A stretch of DNA of 64,000 nt from Voacanga thouarsii (lineage: Eukaryota; Streptophyta; Magnoliopsida; Gentianales; Apocynaceae): the NCBI GenBank assembly GCA_026120185.1, contig JANUWF010001109.1, positions 4,580,001-4,644,000 of the forward strand, read 5' to 3'. The position numbers were made by a program, and so were the translations under genes. Shown here piece by piece: positions 23,231-34,022 of this stretch (position 1 is its first letter; each line of letters starts with the position of its first letter). The notes beneath the pieces are model-generated. The model was given only the letters and a program-made list of their open reading frames with translations. It searched no databases and was not told where the DNA came from.

Positions 23231-26059
23231 GAGAAGAAGTCGAAGAAGATGCAGTAGTAGTGGAAGGTAAGATTTATGTATAAGGATGCCTTGTTAATGT
23301 TCATATTGACCCTAGATCCACTCATTCATATGTGAATAAGGATTAGGCATATCATATGGGATGTGAAGGGAAAGAGTTACCCTATGCCCTTCTAGTGAAT
23401 GCCCCTTTGGGAAAGATAGCGGAAACTGAGAAGTTGACAGAGAACTATGAGATTAAGATGGGAAAGGAAATTTTGAGGACATATCTTATAATTCTATCAA
23501 TCGATAACTATAATTTGATCTTGGGTACGGATTGGTTGGCAAAACATGGAGTCGTGTTGATTGTAAGATTAAGAGGTGTAATTTGTAAGACCTAGATGTG
23601 ATGTAGTTGAGTTCAACAGAAAGAGGGTAAAGGAATTGAAATTTATGATTGTTGGAGCTAAGGCCCAAAAGCTATTGAAGAAAGGGTGTATGGGATATTT
23701 GGCCTATCTGTTGAATAAAAACAAGGACTAGTATACCTTAAAGAGTACTTAGGTGGTAAAAGAGTTCCCAGACATTTTTCCTGCTAAATTTACTTTTCTT
23801 CTAAAGCAGGGGGTTGAGTTCACGGTAAACCTGATTCCTAGAGCGGAACCTATGTCAAGGATACCATATCAAATGGCCCCCGCCTTTAGCTGAAAAAGCT
23901 GAAGGAGCAATTGGAGGAGTTGCTAAAGTAAGGTTACATCAGACTGAGCACGTCATCATGGGGAGCATTGGCACTATTTGTCAAGAAGAATGATAGAACT
24001 CTGAGGTTATGTATCGATTATCGGGGATTAAAAAGCCTACCAACTAAGAACAAATATCCTCTACCCTTAATCGATAAGTTGTTTGATCAATTGTAAGATT
24101 CAAGTTGTTACTTAAAGCCGAATCTTCGGCAAGGATATTACCAAGTACGGATTAAGGAGGAAGACATTCCTAAGAGTGCTTTCAAATATCAGATATGGTC
24201 ACTATGAGTTCATGGTGATGTCGTTTGGAGTGATTAATGCTCCTGCGGTCTTTATAGATTTAATGCACCGAGTTTTTCAACAGTATTTAGACAAGTTTGT
24301 AATGGTCTTTATTAATGACATCTTGATTTATTCCAAGAGTCCGGAGGAACATGCTGAGTATTTAAGTATGGTATTGAAGAAGTTGAGGGAGCATAAGCTC
24401 TATGCTAAATTCAGCAAGTGTGAGTTTTGATTAGATGCTGTATTCTTTCTTAGACATATGATATTTAAGGATGGTATCAAAGTGGACCCTGCCAAAGTGG
24501 AAGCCGTAGCAAATGGAAGCAGCTAGAGAACATTACCAAGATATGAAGTTTCTTTGGATTAGCCGGATATTATCGATGATTCATTAAGAGTTTTTCCACT
24601 CTAGTTTCAGCGATAACGCGACTGCTAAGGAAATATGTTCCTTTTGTCTGAAGTGAATAGTGTGAAAAGAATTTCCAGGAACTGAAGAGGAGATTGATGA
24701 CTGTCCCAGCTTTGAGTTTACTGAGGAGAACAAGCCTTATGCATTGTACACTGGCGTATCAAACGAGGGATTAGGCACTGTATTGATGTAAGATAGAAAA
24801 GTTATTGCTTATGCGTCAAGGGAGCTAAAGCTACATGAGGTTAACTACCCGACACATGACCTGGAACTAGCTGCTATTGTGTTTGTCTTGAAGAAATGGC
24901 GACACTATTTGTATGAAGCAGAATATGAATTTTTCACTGATCATAAGAGTTTGAAATACATTTTCACTCAGAAGAATTTAAATCTCAGTCAAAGAAGATA
25001 GACGGAGTTTTTGGAAGAATACAAGTGCCCCATTAATTATCATCCTGGCAAGGCTAACGTGGTGGCAGATACATTGAGCTAGAAAGTGAAAATGGCTAAT
25101 CTGAGAGTGTAGGAAGTACAAACTGTGCAATAAATACTGAGTCAGGAGGCAGAAGTTCAAGATAAGAATATTTGCCTAAGTAACCTGAGATTAAAGCCCG
25201 ATCTGAAATCGGAAATTATCAAAATAGAGCATGACGATGCAGAGTTTCAAAATTTCAAGGATAGGGAAGTCAAAAGTAGAGGAGAAGATTTCTGGACAAA
25301 TGAGGCTGGTGTGTTGTATTTCTGAGATAGGATATGTGTACCAAAGAATCCAGAGTTGAAGAAGAAAATATTGGATAAGGCCCATAAGAGCAACCTTGGG
25401 GACGTAAAAATGTACCACGATTTGAAAGAAGCTTTCTGGTGGTTTGAGAAAGATATGACTCAATATGTTTCTACCTTTTTTACTTGTCAGAAAGTTAAGG
25501 TGGACCACAAGAAAATTGCAGGGTTGTTGCAACCGTTACCAATTTCAAAGTAGAAGTAGGAAGAGGTAACTATATATTTTATCACCAGACTGCCGATGAC
25601 AAATACTCAAAAGGATGCTATCTGGGTGGTAATGGACAGTCTAACAAAACCGTGCATTTCATACTGATGAATGTAAGAGACTGAATAGAGAAGCTGGCTT
25701 AGATGTACACACGAGAGATAATAAGACTACATGGAGTACTGAAAAGTATTATATCTGACAGAGATCCCCGTTTCACCTCAAGGGTTTAGGACAAGTTTTA
25801 GAATAAGTTTCAAGAATCAATAGGTTCAATGCTAAAGTTCAGCACTTTTGCATATCCCCAAACTGATGGTCAGTTTGAAAGAGTTTTTCAGATCTTGAAA
25901 TATATGGTCCGAGCATGTATTTTGGATTTTGGTGACAAGTGAATCGATTGCTTACCTTATGCTGAATTAGCATACAACAACAGTTATCAAGCATCGATCG
26001 GAATGGCACCCTACAAGGAGGCCCTGTATGGACGGAAATGCCAAGTACCATTATATTAG
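23231..26059 (+). pseudogene. Gy-C: gypsy pol, protease to integrase core
   Basis: The protease region has HIDPRSTHSYVN near 23308 (DSGATHSF-like) and NLILGTDWLAKHGV near 23520. Reverse transcriptase has [20 protein letters not shown] near 23950 and [15 protein letters not shown] near 24300, where the usual catalytic IDD is IND. RNase H has LYTGVSNEGL, then [16 protein letters not shown] near 24930. Integrase has a zinc-finger region ending in CQKVKVDHK near 25490, SDRDPRF near 25760, FERVFQ near 25880 and AYNNSYQASIGMAPY near 25970. It breaks off at GRKCQVPLY, where Co-A is inserted, and resumes at 32304. Confidence 0.85.
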
Positions 26060-26629
26060 TGTAGGTTCACTCTATCATACAATCAACATTACAAGGATGT
26101 TCTCATAGGTGGCTACAACAACGTATTGCTAATAAATAAAAATGAACCTACTACTTACAAGGATGTTCTGAATAGTTTAGAATCTGACAAATAACTTGAA
26201 GCCATGAAGTCAAAGATGGATTCCATTTATGACAACCAAGTATGAACTTTGATTGATCCACCCGAAGGAATTAAACCGATAGGGTGTAAATGGATTTTCA
26301 AAATAAAATCGACATGAATGGTAAATCAGTTACCTATAAATCACGATTGGTTGCTAAAGATTATCGTTAATAATATGGTATTGACTATGACGAAACCTTC
26401 TCACTAGTTGCTATATTGAATTTCATAAGAATACTCCTAACACTTGCCGCTCATTATGATTATGAGATTTGGCAAATGAATGTGAAAAGAGCTTTTCTAA
26501 ATGGAAACCTGACTGAGAAAGTGTATATAATACAACCTAAGGGTTTCACATCCAATGACAGCACAAAAATGTGCAAGCTGCAAAAATTCATTTCTCACGT
26601 TTTATCATACCAATCACGACATGCGTATA
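26060..26629 (-). mobile_element. Co-A 3' LTR, chimeric with antisense RT
   Basis: Bases 26060-26095 (including caatcaacattacaa) match the end of the 5' LTR at 31908-31943. Bases 26598-26629 (TTCTCACGTT and ATACCAATCAC) match its other end at 32271-32303. Between them, about 320 bp of normal LTR is replaced by about 500 bp of plus-strand copia RT. Confidence 0.65.
26126..26597 (+). pseudogene. Antisense copia RT fragment inside Co-A 3' LTR
   Basis: The plus strand reads NEPTTYKDVLNSLESDK, LEAMKSKMDSIYDNQV, DPPEGIKPIGCKWIFK, then after a frameshift YDYEIWQMNVKRAFLNGN and VCKLQ-like sequence, the N-terminal half of copia reverse transcriptase. It ends before the YVDD catalytic site. The strand is opposite to the rest of Co-A. 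The integrase-distal text of Co-A (near 27690) would naturally lead into exactly this segment, so it may be Co-A's own RT, inverted. Confidence 0.7.
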
Positions 26630-27690
26630 TGTATATTTCTTTTATGTTTAGTAACCATAATCCTTAAAAATAAGGATTTTTTAATTGCCAACTAGAATTG
26701 TAATTTTTTTTAATTACAATATGGTTCACGAATTATAACTAATTATAATTCAATCATAATAACTTTTTTTTCTCAAATAAACCTATAATGTTATTAAATA
26801 ACATCTCGAGTACTTTATCATTTATTGTGTGTGATCCATTAGGTTTCCTGATCTATCGGTAGCTAAATATAAATTAATCCAAACATCTTTAAGATTAATA
26901 ATTCTTAATAATTAAAATTAACTTATCAAATTTAATTAAGATTGATTTATTAATTCTTTAATTAAAAAATTCATATTCAACAGATCATGAGTGTTATCTA
27001 GTAATACATCATGACCACCCAAAAGTTCAGAAAGTCAAGTGACTTGACATGAACTTTTCAATATCTAATATCAGTGCAATAAACTCCTTTCACCATATAA
27101 AATCTCATTCAATTTGGAGTATGAAATTAGTGTCAATTTATTCCAGAATATTAATTAATTCTGGCCCGAATATTTCATTACTTGTTCTCGAAGCCTAATA
27201 CTCATAATGTGCATCAATTGAAACTATTCCAATACACAATCGACTTGGTCACGGACTTCTCGAGTAATAATTCCTACAAGTGGTCGTGAGATATTCGCCC
27301 CTACTGTTTGGAGTGGTGAATCCTTTATTGATCCTCTAAACTACTTTCGTTTATTTCATGTTCTACCTAATATCCATCCCATAAGTGGTCTTATCAGGAC
27401 TCTAGAGATTAGAATCAAAGCACAATGCTTAGCAAACAATGTACCTTGGAGATTTCAAGTCTAAGGATACTTGCACATTTGCTATGATGAGATTCTATCA
27501 CTAGCAATAAATAGTTATCCATGTGATTATCACATAGTTAGATCATTCAATGTACTTGTTCTAGTTACAAGTATCCACGTGTTAATTTTGAGTATCACAA
27601 TACTCACGGATGTGAGAACTACGGCCTGACCAAATCAGGAAGTATAATACGTGCTAGTTTTAACACATTAATGATGTCCTATCTCATTAA
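26630..27690. other. Non-coding AT-rich stretch of Co-A
   Basis: RT and RNase H would be expected here on the minus strand, but only non-coding AT-rich sequence is seen. Its texture (short phrases such as tggatcacacacaataaatg on the minus strand) resembles a copia LTR or U3 region. I could not find paired TG/CA ends or a target duplication. Confidence 0.4.
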
Positions 27691-29036
27691 TACTATGATT
27701 AGGGATAATTTAAGTTCGAACACCAATATAATGAGCCTACTACTCGATCTGTAAGGTTCTTGTATAGACGAAGGTCCATCTATTCTTTCAATAGATATGA
27801 GATCAACTAGTTGATTATTATTTGTTTATTCTTCTTCAACTTCACTAAGTTCAATTTTACTCCCACTGAAGCATGTGTTCCTTCTCTAAAAAAATAGCAT
27901 GCTTTGAAACAAACACTTTATTTTCAGAAAGTAGGTAGAAGTAATACCCGAAATATTCTTTCGGATATCTCACAAACAAACACTTGTCGGACTTATTCAC
28001 AAGTTTGTCTAATCGTAACCTTTTAACAAAAGCAGGGGAATCTCATATTTCCAAATGAAATAACTTTGACCTCTTACCAAAGAATAGCTCAAATGGGGTA
28101 ATGTCAACCATTTTTACCCAAACTTTGTTTAGAATATAAACAATAGTCTCTAGTGCGTACCCCCAAAATGATTTTGGTAAGTCTGCATAAGTCATCATGG
28201 TCAGTACCATGTCTAGAAGGGTTCAATTCCTTTTTCTCAAATACACCATTATGTTGAAGTGTATATGATGGAGTCTATTAAGATAATATTCCATTATCTC
28301 CAAGATAACTTTGAAACTCCTGGCTTAAGTATTTACTTCCTCAATCAGATCTTAGAGTTTTAATACTTTTGCCTAGTTATTTCTGTACTTTTTCTAGAAG
28401 TCTTTGAACTTGTCAAATGTATCCAATTTGTATTTTATTAAATACAAATACCCACTTCATGAATAATCAACTATAAAGATTATGAAATAGTGATAACCTT
28501 CTCTTGCTTGTATAGACATTGGATGAATACATCAGTATGTATAAGTTCTAATAACTCTTTGACTCTTTTTCCTTTTTCAGAAAAAGAAGTTTAGCCATTT
28601 TACCAAGTAAACAAGATTCACATGTGTCATATGATTCATAATCAAATGACCATAGGTCACTAAGCTTGTATAATTTAGAAACGTGATTCTCATTTATATG
28701 GCCTAAACGACAATGCCATAAATAAGATGAAATTGAGTTTTCTATCCTTGGTTTCTTATTGTTTATATTGAGAATTTGATTATTCATGTCTAAAACATAT
28801 AAACCATTAACCAAAATTGCAGATCCATAATTTATATCATTCAATGAAAAAGAACAATATTTATTCTCAAAAATTAAATGAAATCTATATAAGTCTAAAC
28901 AAGCAATTGTGATAATATTTTTTAATAAAATTGATACGTAATAATAGTTTTGAAGTTCTAAAACTAATCTAGAAGGCAAGTGTAGGTCAAAATCCCCACA
29001 AGGAGTGCAGCAACCTTTGCTCCATTTGTAGCACAT
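27691..29036 (-). pseudogene. Co-A: copia protease, GAG-pre-integrase and integrase
   Basis: From 29036 down, the frame runs through the end of protease (IITIACLDLYRFHLIFENKY, VNGLYVLDMN) into the GAG-pre-integrase motif LWHCRLGHINENHVSKLYKL and SCLLGKMAKL. The integrase core at 28540-28100 is heavily broken. The C-terminal end is recognisable near 27900-28010 as DKLVNKSDKCLFVRYPKE, YFYHPAENKVFVSKHAIF. It ends in the variable region that normally precedes RT. Confidence 0.75.
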
Positions 29037-30006
29037 AGGTCCACATCGCCCTTCTCAAGCCTTCTACTGTCCTTTGTCCCTACAAGTTAATGCATAAATG
29101 AGATCCATATTCAATATCCAATACTCATATCTCAATTCTAAAGATAATATTAATCTCAAGCATAAACATACCAATAGTAGAAATAGAAGTGCCCGCAAGC
29201 TTCTACTTCTCCTTCTTTTCCTTGATGGTCTCCAGGTAGACTTTACAATTGCACCTTTAGTAGCCCATCTTGCAACAGTGATGACATGGGCCTTTGCAGT
29301 AGCCTCCTTCTTCTTTATGCCACATTTGGACTTAGTGGGAGTTTTTTCTTCTTCTTATAAACTTTCTTCTTAGAAGAAGAAGATTCTACCATCATGACTA
29401 CATTGGATTCCTTCTTCGTGGAGGATTTCGCAGTCTTGAGAAAATTGATAAGCTAGAGTATTGTGGAATCAATCTTATTCATTTGGTAGTTAATCACAAA
29501 TTATGAAAAATTACTTGGTAAAGATTGCAGAATTAAGTCAATACTTAATTTATTGTCTATTACGAACCCAAGAGACTCAAGTTTCTCAATTAAGCCTAAC
29601 ATTTTTAGCCCATGAGTAGCCACAGAAACACCTCCAACCATTTTAGAACGAAACAGCTATGTTGAGATCTCATATCTCTCCGTTCTGGCTTGGGCATCAA
29701 ATAGCTCTCAAAGATGTAAAATGATCGAGCAAGCATATATATGCTCATGTCGTTTTTGTAGTTCAAGGGTCATTGATGCCAATATCACATAGGATGTTGT
29801 GTCACAGTCCTCTTTGTGCTTCTTGTGGATAACATGCTCGTTAGCATGAGTATCTTGAGCTGGTGGTGGTGGAATAGGAGCATTTACCATGTAGAGTAAC
29901 TTTCTGACTTAAGAACGATACTCAAGTTTCTATACCAGTCTAGAAAATTTGACTCGATAAGTTTGTTGATTTTTAAGATGCTACGTAAATTTAGGTTGGT
30001 TGACAT
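29037..30006 (-). pseudogene. Co-A: copia gag
   Basis: The minus-strand ATG at 30006 starts MSTNLNLRSILKINKLIESN, followed by FLDWYRNLSIVL, then NAPIPPPPAQDTHANEHVIH and CDTTSYVILASMTLELQK near 29780-29880. A lysine-rich hinge leads to a zinc knuckle near 29230-29290 in which CHHC, GY for GH and CNC can still be read (C-x2-C-x3-GY-x4-C) across a frameshift. It is disrupted by several frameshifts. Confidence 0.75.
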
Positions 30007-31891
30007 GATGCAGATGACCTAGATATAAAGATAGAAAAATTAGCTAATTATATATGCATATGTAATGCAAATAATAAGGTCTTTAATTAAGTGCATAATT
30101 ATTCCTGTATTTTACTCAAACCAATAACCCTTACTATTGATATGGGAAAGCCTATTAGAAGTTTTCCTATTAGATCAGTATCCAAATTCCTCAAGAATGA
30201 TCTTGGGTTTGCCCAACAAGTCACTTTTAAGTTCAATGGTAGGTATTCAATACCAATTACATCGAATGTAATTAACGGATTATTGGATTATTAACATTTT
30301 TTAATCTTAAAGTCTTTAAGTTAACTCAACCTTGCCTCTAATATTCTTTATGCTTCAGTTAGCCCAACCAGGATAAATAAATTAGTTAAACCTAACCCAT
30401 TAATCAGAAATTTAATTTCATAGCTTGAACATATCCGATGTCAAGTAGGCTTGGGTTAGCCCAACAACCTGATCTTAAAAAAGGACTCTTGTTCTTGCTA
30501 TATTAATAGAAGACATTAGGTTTAATATTAATTTGAGGGATTTGTGATTATTAGTGGTCTCATACATTGCATGCATAATATCAACATATTTATACATCGC
30601 AAAAATAATAATGTGATTTGGTTATGGACTTTATTATATTAATTTTCTTAAGCCACAAAGAAAATTAATTTGGTCAAACCTAAATGTTCGTGCATGATTG
30701 AGGAAGAAAATCTTACCATTCTCTTTTTGGTCTTGATCACCTTCTCATTGACTTGTAATAAATTCTAATCCTATGTAACCTAATTACATAAATTCAAATG
30801 AGGAAACCTCGAATTACATTCAAAGGGAGTTAGATGAGAAGAGAAGTTATACAAGAAAAGTAAATAAGGCAAGACACCCATGCCTTATTTAATTCAAAAC
30901 CAAAGCGATAAAATACATAATTTAATCGGGCCCATAGTCCATAACCAAACTACCATACTAATTTTATACTCAAAATAAAATTAAACATAGCAAATAATTC
31001 CAAAATCACAATTTTGGAAAAATAAAATAAATCCTAAAATTAATATTTTAAAAAAATATATTAATTGCTAAAATTATGTTTTAGGAATTAAATAATATAT
31101 AATCTAAAATCAATATTTTAGAAAATATATTAATTTTCAAAATAAAATTTTAAAAAAATTAACGTCGTTAGTCCCAAAACCAATATTTTGGGGAAAATAT
31201 TTGGTGCTCACTGTAGAAAGGAAAAAGCTGCGAGTTTTCTTGAAGAACCGAGAAAAGAAAATCAAATTTTTTATTTAGAAAAAAAAACAACCGCGCCTGG
31301 CTTACTAGAAACCAGTTGCGGTTCGTGGCATTTTCTACCCAAGCCACCCACAGCATTCTTAAAAGCCAGCGGCGGCTTAGGTAGAAATTGTGCCTAAGCC
31401 GTGGTTGGCTTCCAGTAAGCCGCCTGTGGCTTAGGCAAAATTCCTTTTTTTTTCCCAATCTTTTCTATAATTTTTCCGGTCATCTTCTCCGGCGATTACA
31501 AAAGATAGTTCTTTTGTTAAATGCCATAGAAAAATAATCTTTCAATTTCCATTTTGTTCTCTACTGAGCATACATTTTGTTCTCAGAAAACAAAACCAAA
31601 ACCAAACAAAGAACACTTTCTTCACAGAAACAGATTCATAGAAAAAAAAATTTCACAGAAAACTAATTTTTCCTTCAAACACAATTCAACAAGTTCTTCA
31701 AAACCATCTCTGTAACTATTACAGAAATAATAAATGCCAACCCGCAACCCACAAAACAATTTGTTCAAAACTAGTAACCAATGTATTCAAAATACACAAC
31801 GAGGACCAAAGTTCACGAAGCAATTTCACAGAAGCAGTGACTATCATAAAACGATTGCATGGGTAAACAAAGATCTATAAACCGCATATTA
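30007..31891. other. Co-A untranslated leader, about 1.9 kb, no gene
   Basis: This lies between the primer site and the gag start. It is AT-rich except for a GC-richer patch at 31280-31440 in which ccagcggcggct and its near-complements recur and can form hairpins. Frames in it (for example 31168-31458 minus) have no known domain. Confidence 0.55.
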
Positions 31892-31893
31892 GG

Positions 31894-31907
31894 GGCTCTG
31901 ATAGCAC
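31894..31907 (-). promoter_or_regulatory. Co-A primer-binding site
   Basis: The minus strand reads GTGCTATCAGAGCCC just inside the 5' LTR, close to the plant copia consensus TGGTATCAGAGC complementary to initiator tRNA-Met. Confidence 0.7.
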
Positions 31908-32303
31908 TATAAGTTAACTCAGTCACGCAATCAACATTACAATACGGAAATTAAACCAAGAAACCAATTCCTAGGATCACTCATATGCATTATTACAGAA
32001 CAAAGAAAGGTAAGGAAAATACTTTCGTGCTTTGGTGCTTTCACTACTATTCAAAAATTTCTTCTCACTTGATGGCACGATCCAGCAATCATTTGAACAA
32101 GTTGCCATTCAGTCACAACCACCGCAACTCAAGAGAAGAATTGCCTCCAATGATAATCCACACAAGGAACACTCAGTTTTACCGTGAATAGGATGCTAGT
32201 ATATTCACGATGGCTAGGGTTTGTGTGAATAAAAAAGAAGGAAAAATGCACGATTCTGGAAAAACAATTTTTCTTCTCACGTTCAATAATACCAATCACA
32301 ACA
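31908..32303 (-). mobile_element. Co-A 5' LTR, 396 bp
   Basis: On the minus strand it runs from TGTTGTGATTGGTATT (32303) to ACTTATA (31908, the terminal CA mutated), next to the primer site. Both ends recur in the 3' LTR. Confidence 0.75.
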
Positions 32304-32830
32304 ATTGGGGATGGACTAAAGAGGGATAAAATGAAGATGACGGATAAAGTGAAGGTGATTAAAGAGAGATTGAAAGCGGCTCAAAGTCGACAAAAGAGCT
32401 ATATCGATAATAGGATAAGGGAATTGGAGTTCCAAATTAGGGATTAGACATTCTTGAATTGACTCCAAGTAGAGGGGTACTGAGACATCCGAGGGGAGGT
32501 AAGTTGAGTCCCAGATATTTAGGACCGTTTGCGGTGATAGAAAGAATTGGACCTATTGTACACTGACTAGACTTGCTAGAATGGTTGACTGGGATACATG
32601 ACATTTTCCATGTGTCTTAGTTAAAGAAGTATAACCCTAATCCTAAGCATGTACTTAATGACAAGCCTCTGGAATTGTATCTGGACCTGAGTTATGTGAA
32701 GAAGCCAGTCAAGATATTGGATTGAAATGTGAAGAAGTTTCGGGAAAAAAATAGATACCTATAGTGAAGGTGCTATGAGATCACCATGGGACACAAGATA
32801 TGACGTGGGAGACCGAGGTTTGTCACGAAA
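32304..32830 (+). pseudogene. Gy-C: integrase C-terminus and chromodomain-like tail
   Basis: Resuming after Co-A, the frames read LTPSRGVLRHPRGGKLSPRY, LGPFAVIERIGPI, WLTGIHDIFHVS, LKKYNPNPKHVL, the standard end of gypsy integrase. Then comes YVKKPVKILD and, after a stop, a KVL(W)-HH(G)-TWETE-like region. The last part has the layout of the chromodomain found at the C-terminus of chromoviruses, which guides integration to marked chromatin. The frame is cut at about 32830, roughly ten residues short, by the poly-T junction. No 3' LTR follows. Confidence 0.8.
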
Positions 32831-32832
32831 GC

Positions 32833-32850
32833 TTTTTTTTTTTTTTTTTT
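32833..32850 (+). repeat. Poly-T tract at a junction
   Basis: Eighteen T residues separate the end of Gy-C pol from a minus-strand gag fragment. It could be the poly-A end of an inserted sequence on the minus strand, or slippage at a deletion junction. Confidence 0.9.
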
Positions 32851-33120
32851 GGTAGTGTCCCTAGACAAATGAATCGGGACTCCTGTCATTGTGGTATCTA
32901 TGTTCCTAAGATTATGATGCTTTTTATCCAGCATGTTTGCATAAAACTCCTTCACCAAATTAGGGTAATACACACTCTTTAGCTTAGGAATAGGTCTGCA
33001 TCCTACTCTTCTTAATATGGCAGCAATCTTGAGTTCATGGTAGGGTCTAAAGTCTTTTTAACAATAATCTTCCTGTTTTCTCTCTTGTGGAACCATTCTT
33101 CAGTCTCAACACTCACAAAT
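32851..33120 (-). pseudogene. Retrotransposon gag-like fragment (Tat/Athila or plant-transposon-protein type)
   Basis: The minus strand reads VYYPNLVKEFYANMLDKKHH then TTMTGVPIHLSRDT, preceded out of frame by TLDPTMNSRLLPY. The YYP.LV.EFYANM plus G..I.LS pattern is common in the N-terminal domain of large plant gypsy (Tat/Ogre, Athila) and related 'putative plant transposon' proteins. Only about 80 residues remain. Confidence 0.6.
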
Positions 33121-33299
33121 CTATTTGATTTATATCACCTAGAGAATAGGAATATTGATTGATTTCATACTTTAACATCACCTAGAAATAGGGGTATTTT
33201 TTAAGGAATTGTTCTTTATGCATTTTTGTGGTTGTTTTAGTGAGATTAGAAAATCTACTAAATTGGCTAGAAAGATAATGAATCCATAACTTTGGAAAG

Positions 33300-33664
33300 A
33301 AGTGGACATTCTATTTCCTTCATGATGCTAGAATGATATTGATTGTGATAATTAAGATTTGATCATGGTTATTTCCTTGAGAAATTCTATCTAAGTACAT
33401 GTTTTTCCTTCCTCATATTTGTATATATTGTACTTAGGATTTATTTTATCTTTTCTAAATATGTATAGGTTAGATAATAGATAAAAAGTGATTAATATGT
33501 ACTTGTCTTTGAGGATCGATATTCTTTAATCCCCTATGCTTTGCTTTACGATGAGTATACTTGCTCTATATATATATGTGGTTTGGGATTAATATTTTAA
33601 TTAAAATGGGAATAAACTTAAGATTGATGAATGAGTTTTATAACCCAAATCCAACGCATCAATG
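33300..33664 (-). repeat. LTR-terminus-like repeat, copy B
   Basis: On the minus strand it starts TGATGCGTTGGATTTGGGT and carries gagcaagtatactcatcgt and cgatcctcaaagacaag, matching copy A at 2190-2526. Directly right of its TG end is copia RNase H, so it probably truncates Co-B. Upstream, 33121-33299 shows nothing recognisable. Confidence 0.55.
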
Positions 33665-34022
33665 TCAATGTGCATCGTCCTGTTATGTTGAATTGGATTA
33701 TTTAAGATATCAATCACACTTGTGTTGTCATAATAAATAATCAATTCTTGTTGTGCAACACCGTAATCTTCCAACATCTATTTCATCCACAACAGTTGAG
33801 TACAATAACTCCCTACTGCAATGTATTCGGCTTCTGCATTTAACAACGATATACAGTTTTGCTTCTTGTTATACTATGACAAAAGATTGTTCCCAAGATA
33901 AAAAAATCCACCAAAAGTGCTCTTATGGTAATCACAGTTTTCTGCCCAATTATCATTACTATAGCCAAAAAGATTTGTGCTTGAATCTTTTCTGAAATAA
34001 ATTCTATACTCTGAAGTATAAC
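33665..34022 (-). pseudogene. Co-B: copia RNase H, distal part
   Basis: Minus-strand reading gives LFGYSNDNWAENCDYHKSTF, GGFFYLGNNL, LNAEAEYIAVGSYCTQLLWM, IIYYDNTSVIDILNNPIQHN. These are the RNase H active-site surroundings of SIRE/Maximus-like copia elements (D of the KSTSG block, E of AEAEYIA, D of DNTS). Continuation upstream in the gene resumes at 38293, across solo LTR copy 2. Confidence 0.85.

Larger units (their letters stand above)
26060..32303 (-). mobile_element. Co-A: Ty1/copia element nested in Gy-C integrase
   Basis: The outer ends match LTR ends and are flanked by ATTAG (26055-26059) and ATTGG (32304-32308), a near-perfect 5-bp duplication. Integrase of Gy-C reads into the left flank and resumes at the right flank, so the insertion is unambiguous. 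The order on the minus strand is 5' LTR, primer site, long leader, gag, protease, GAG-pre-integrase, integrase, a non-coding stretch, 3' LTR. Sense-strand RT and RNase H are missing; an RT piece lies antisense inside the 3' LTR. Confidence 0.8.

Noticed and set aside
31168..31458. 96-codon minus-strand frame in Co-A leader
   Set aside because: The leader of copia elements is untranslated; the frame coincides with a GC-rich hairpin-forming patch and has no domain.
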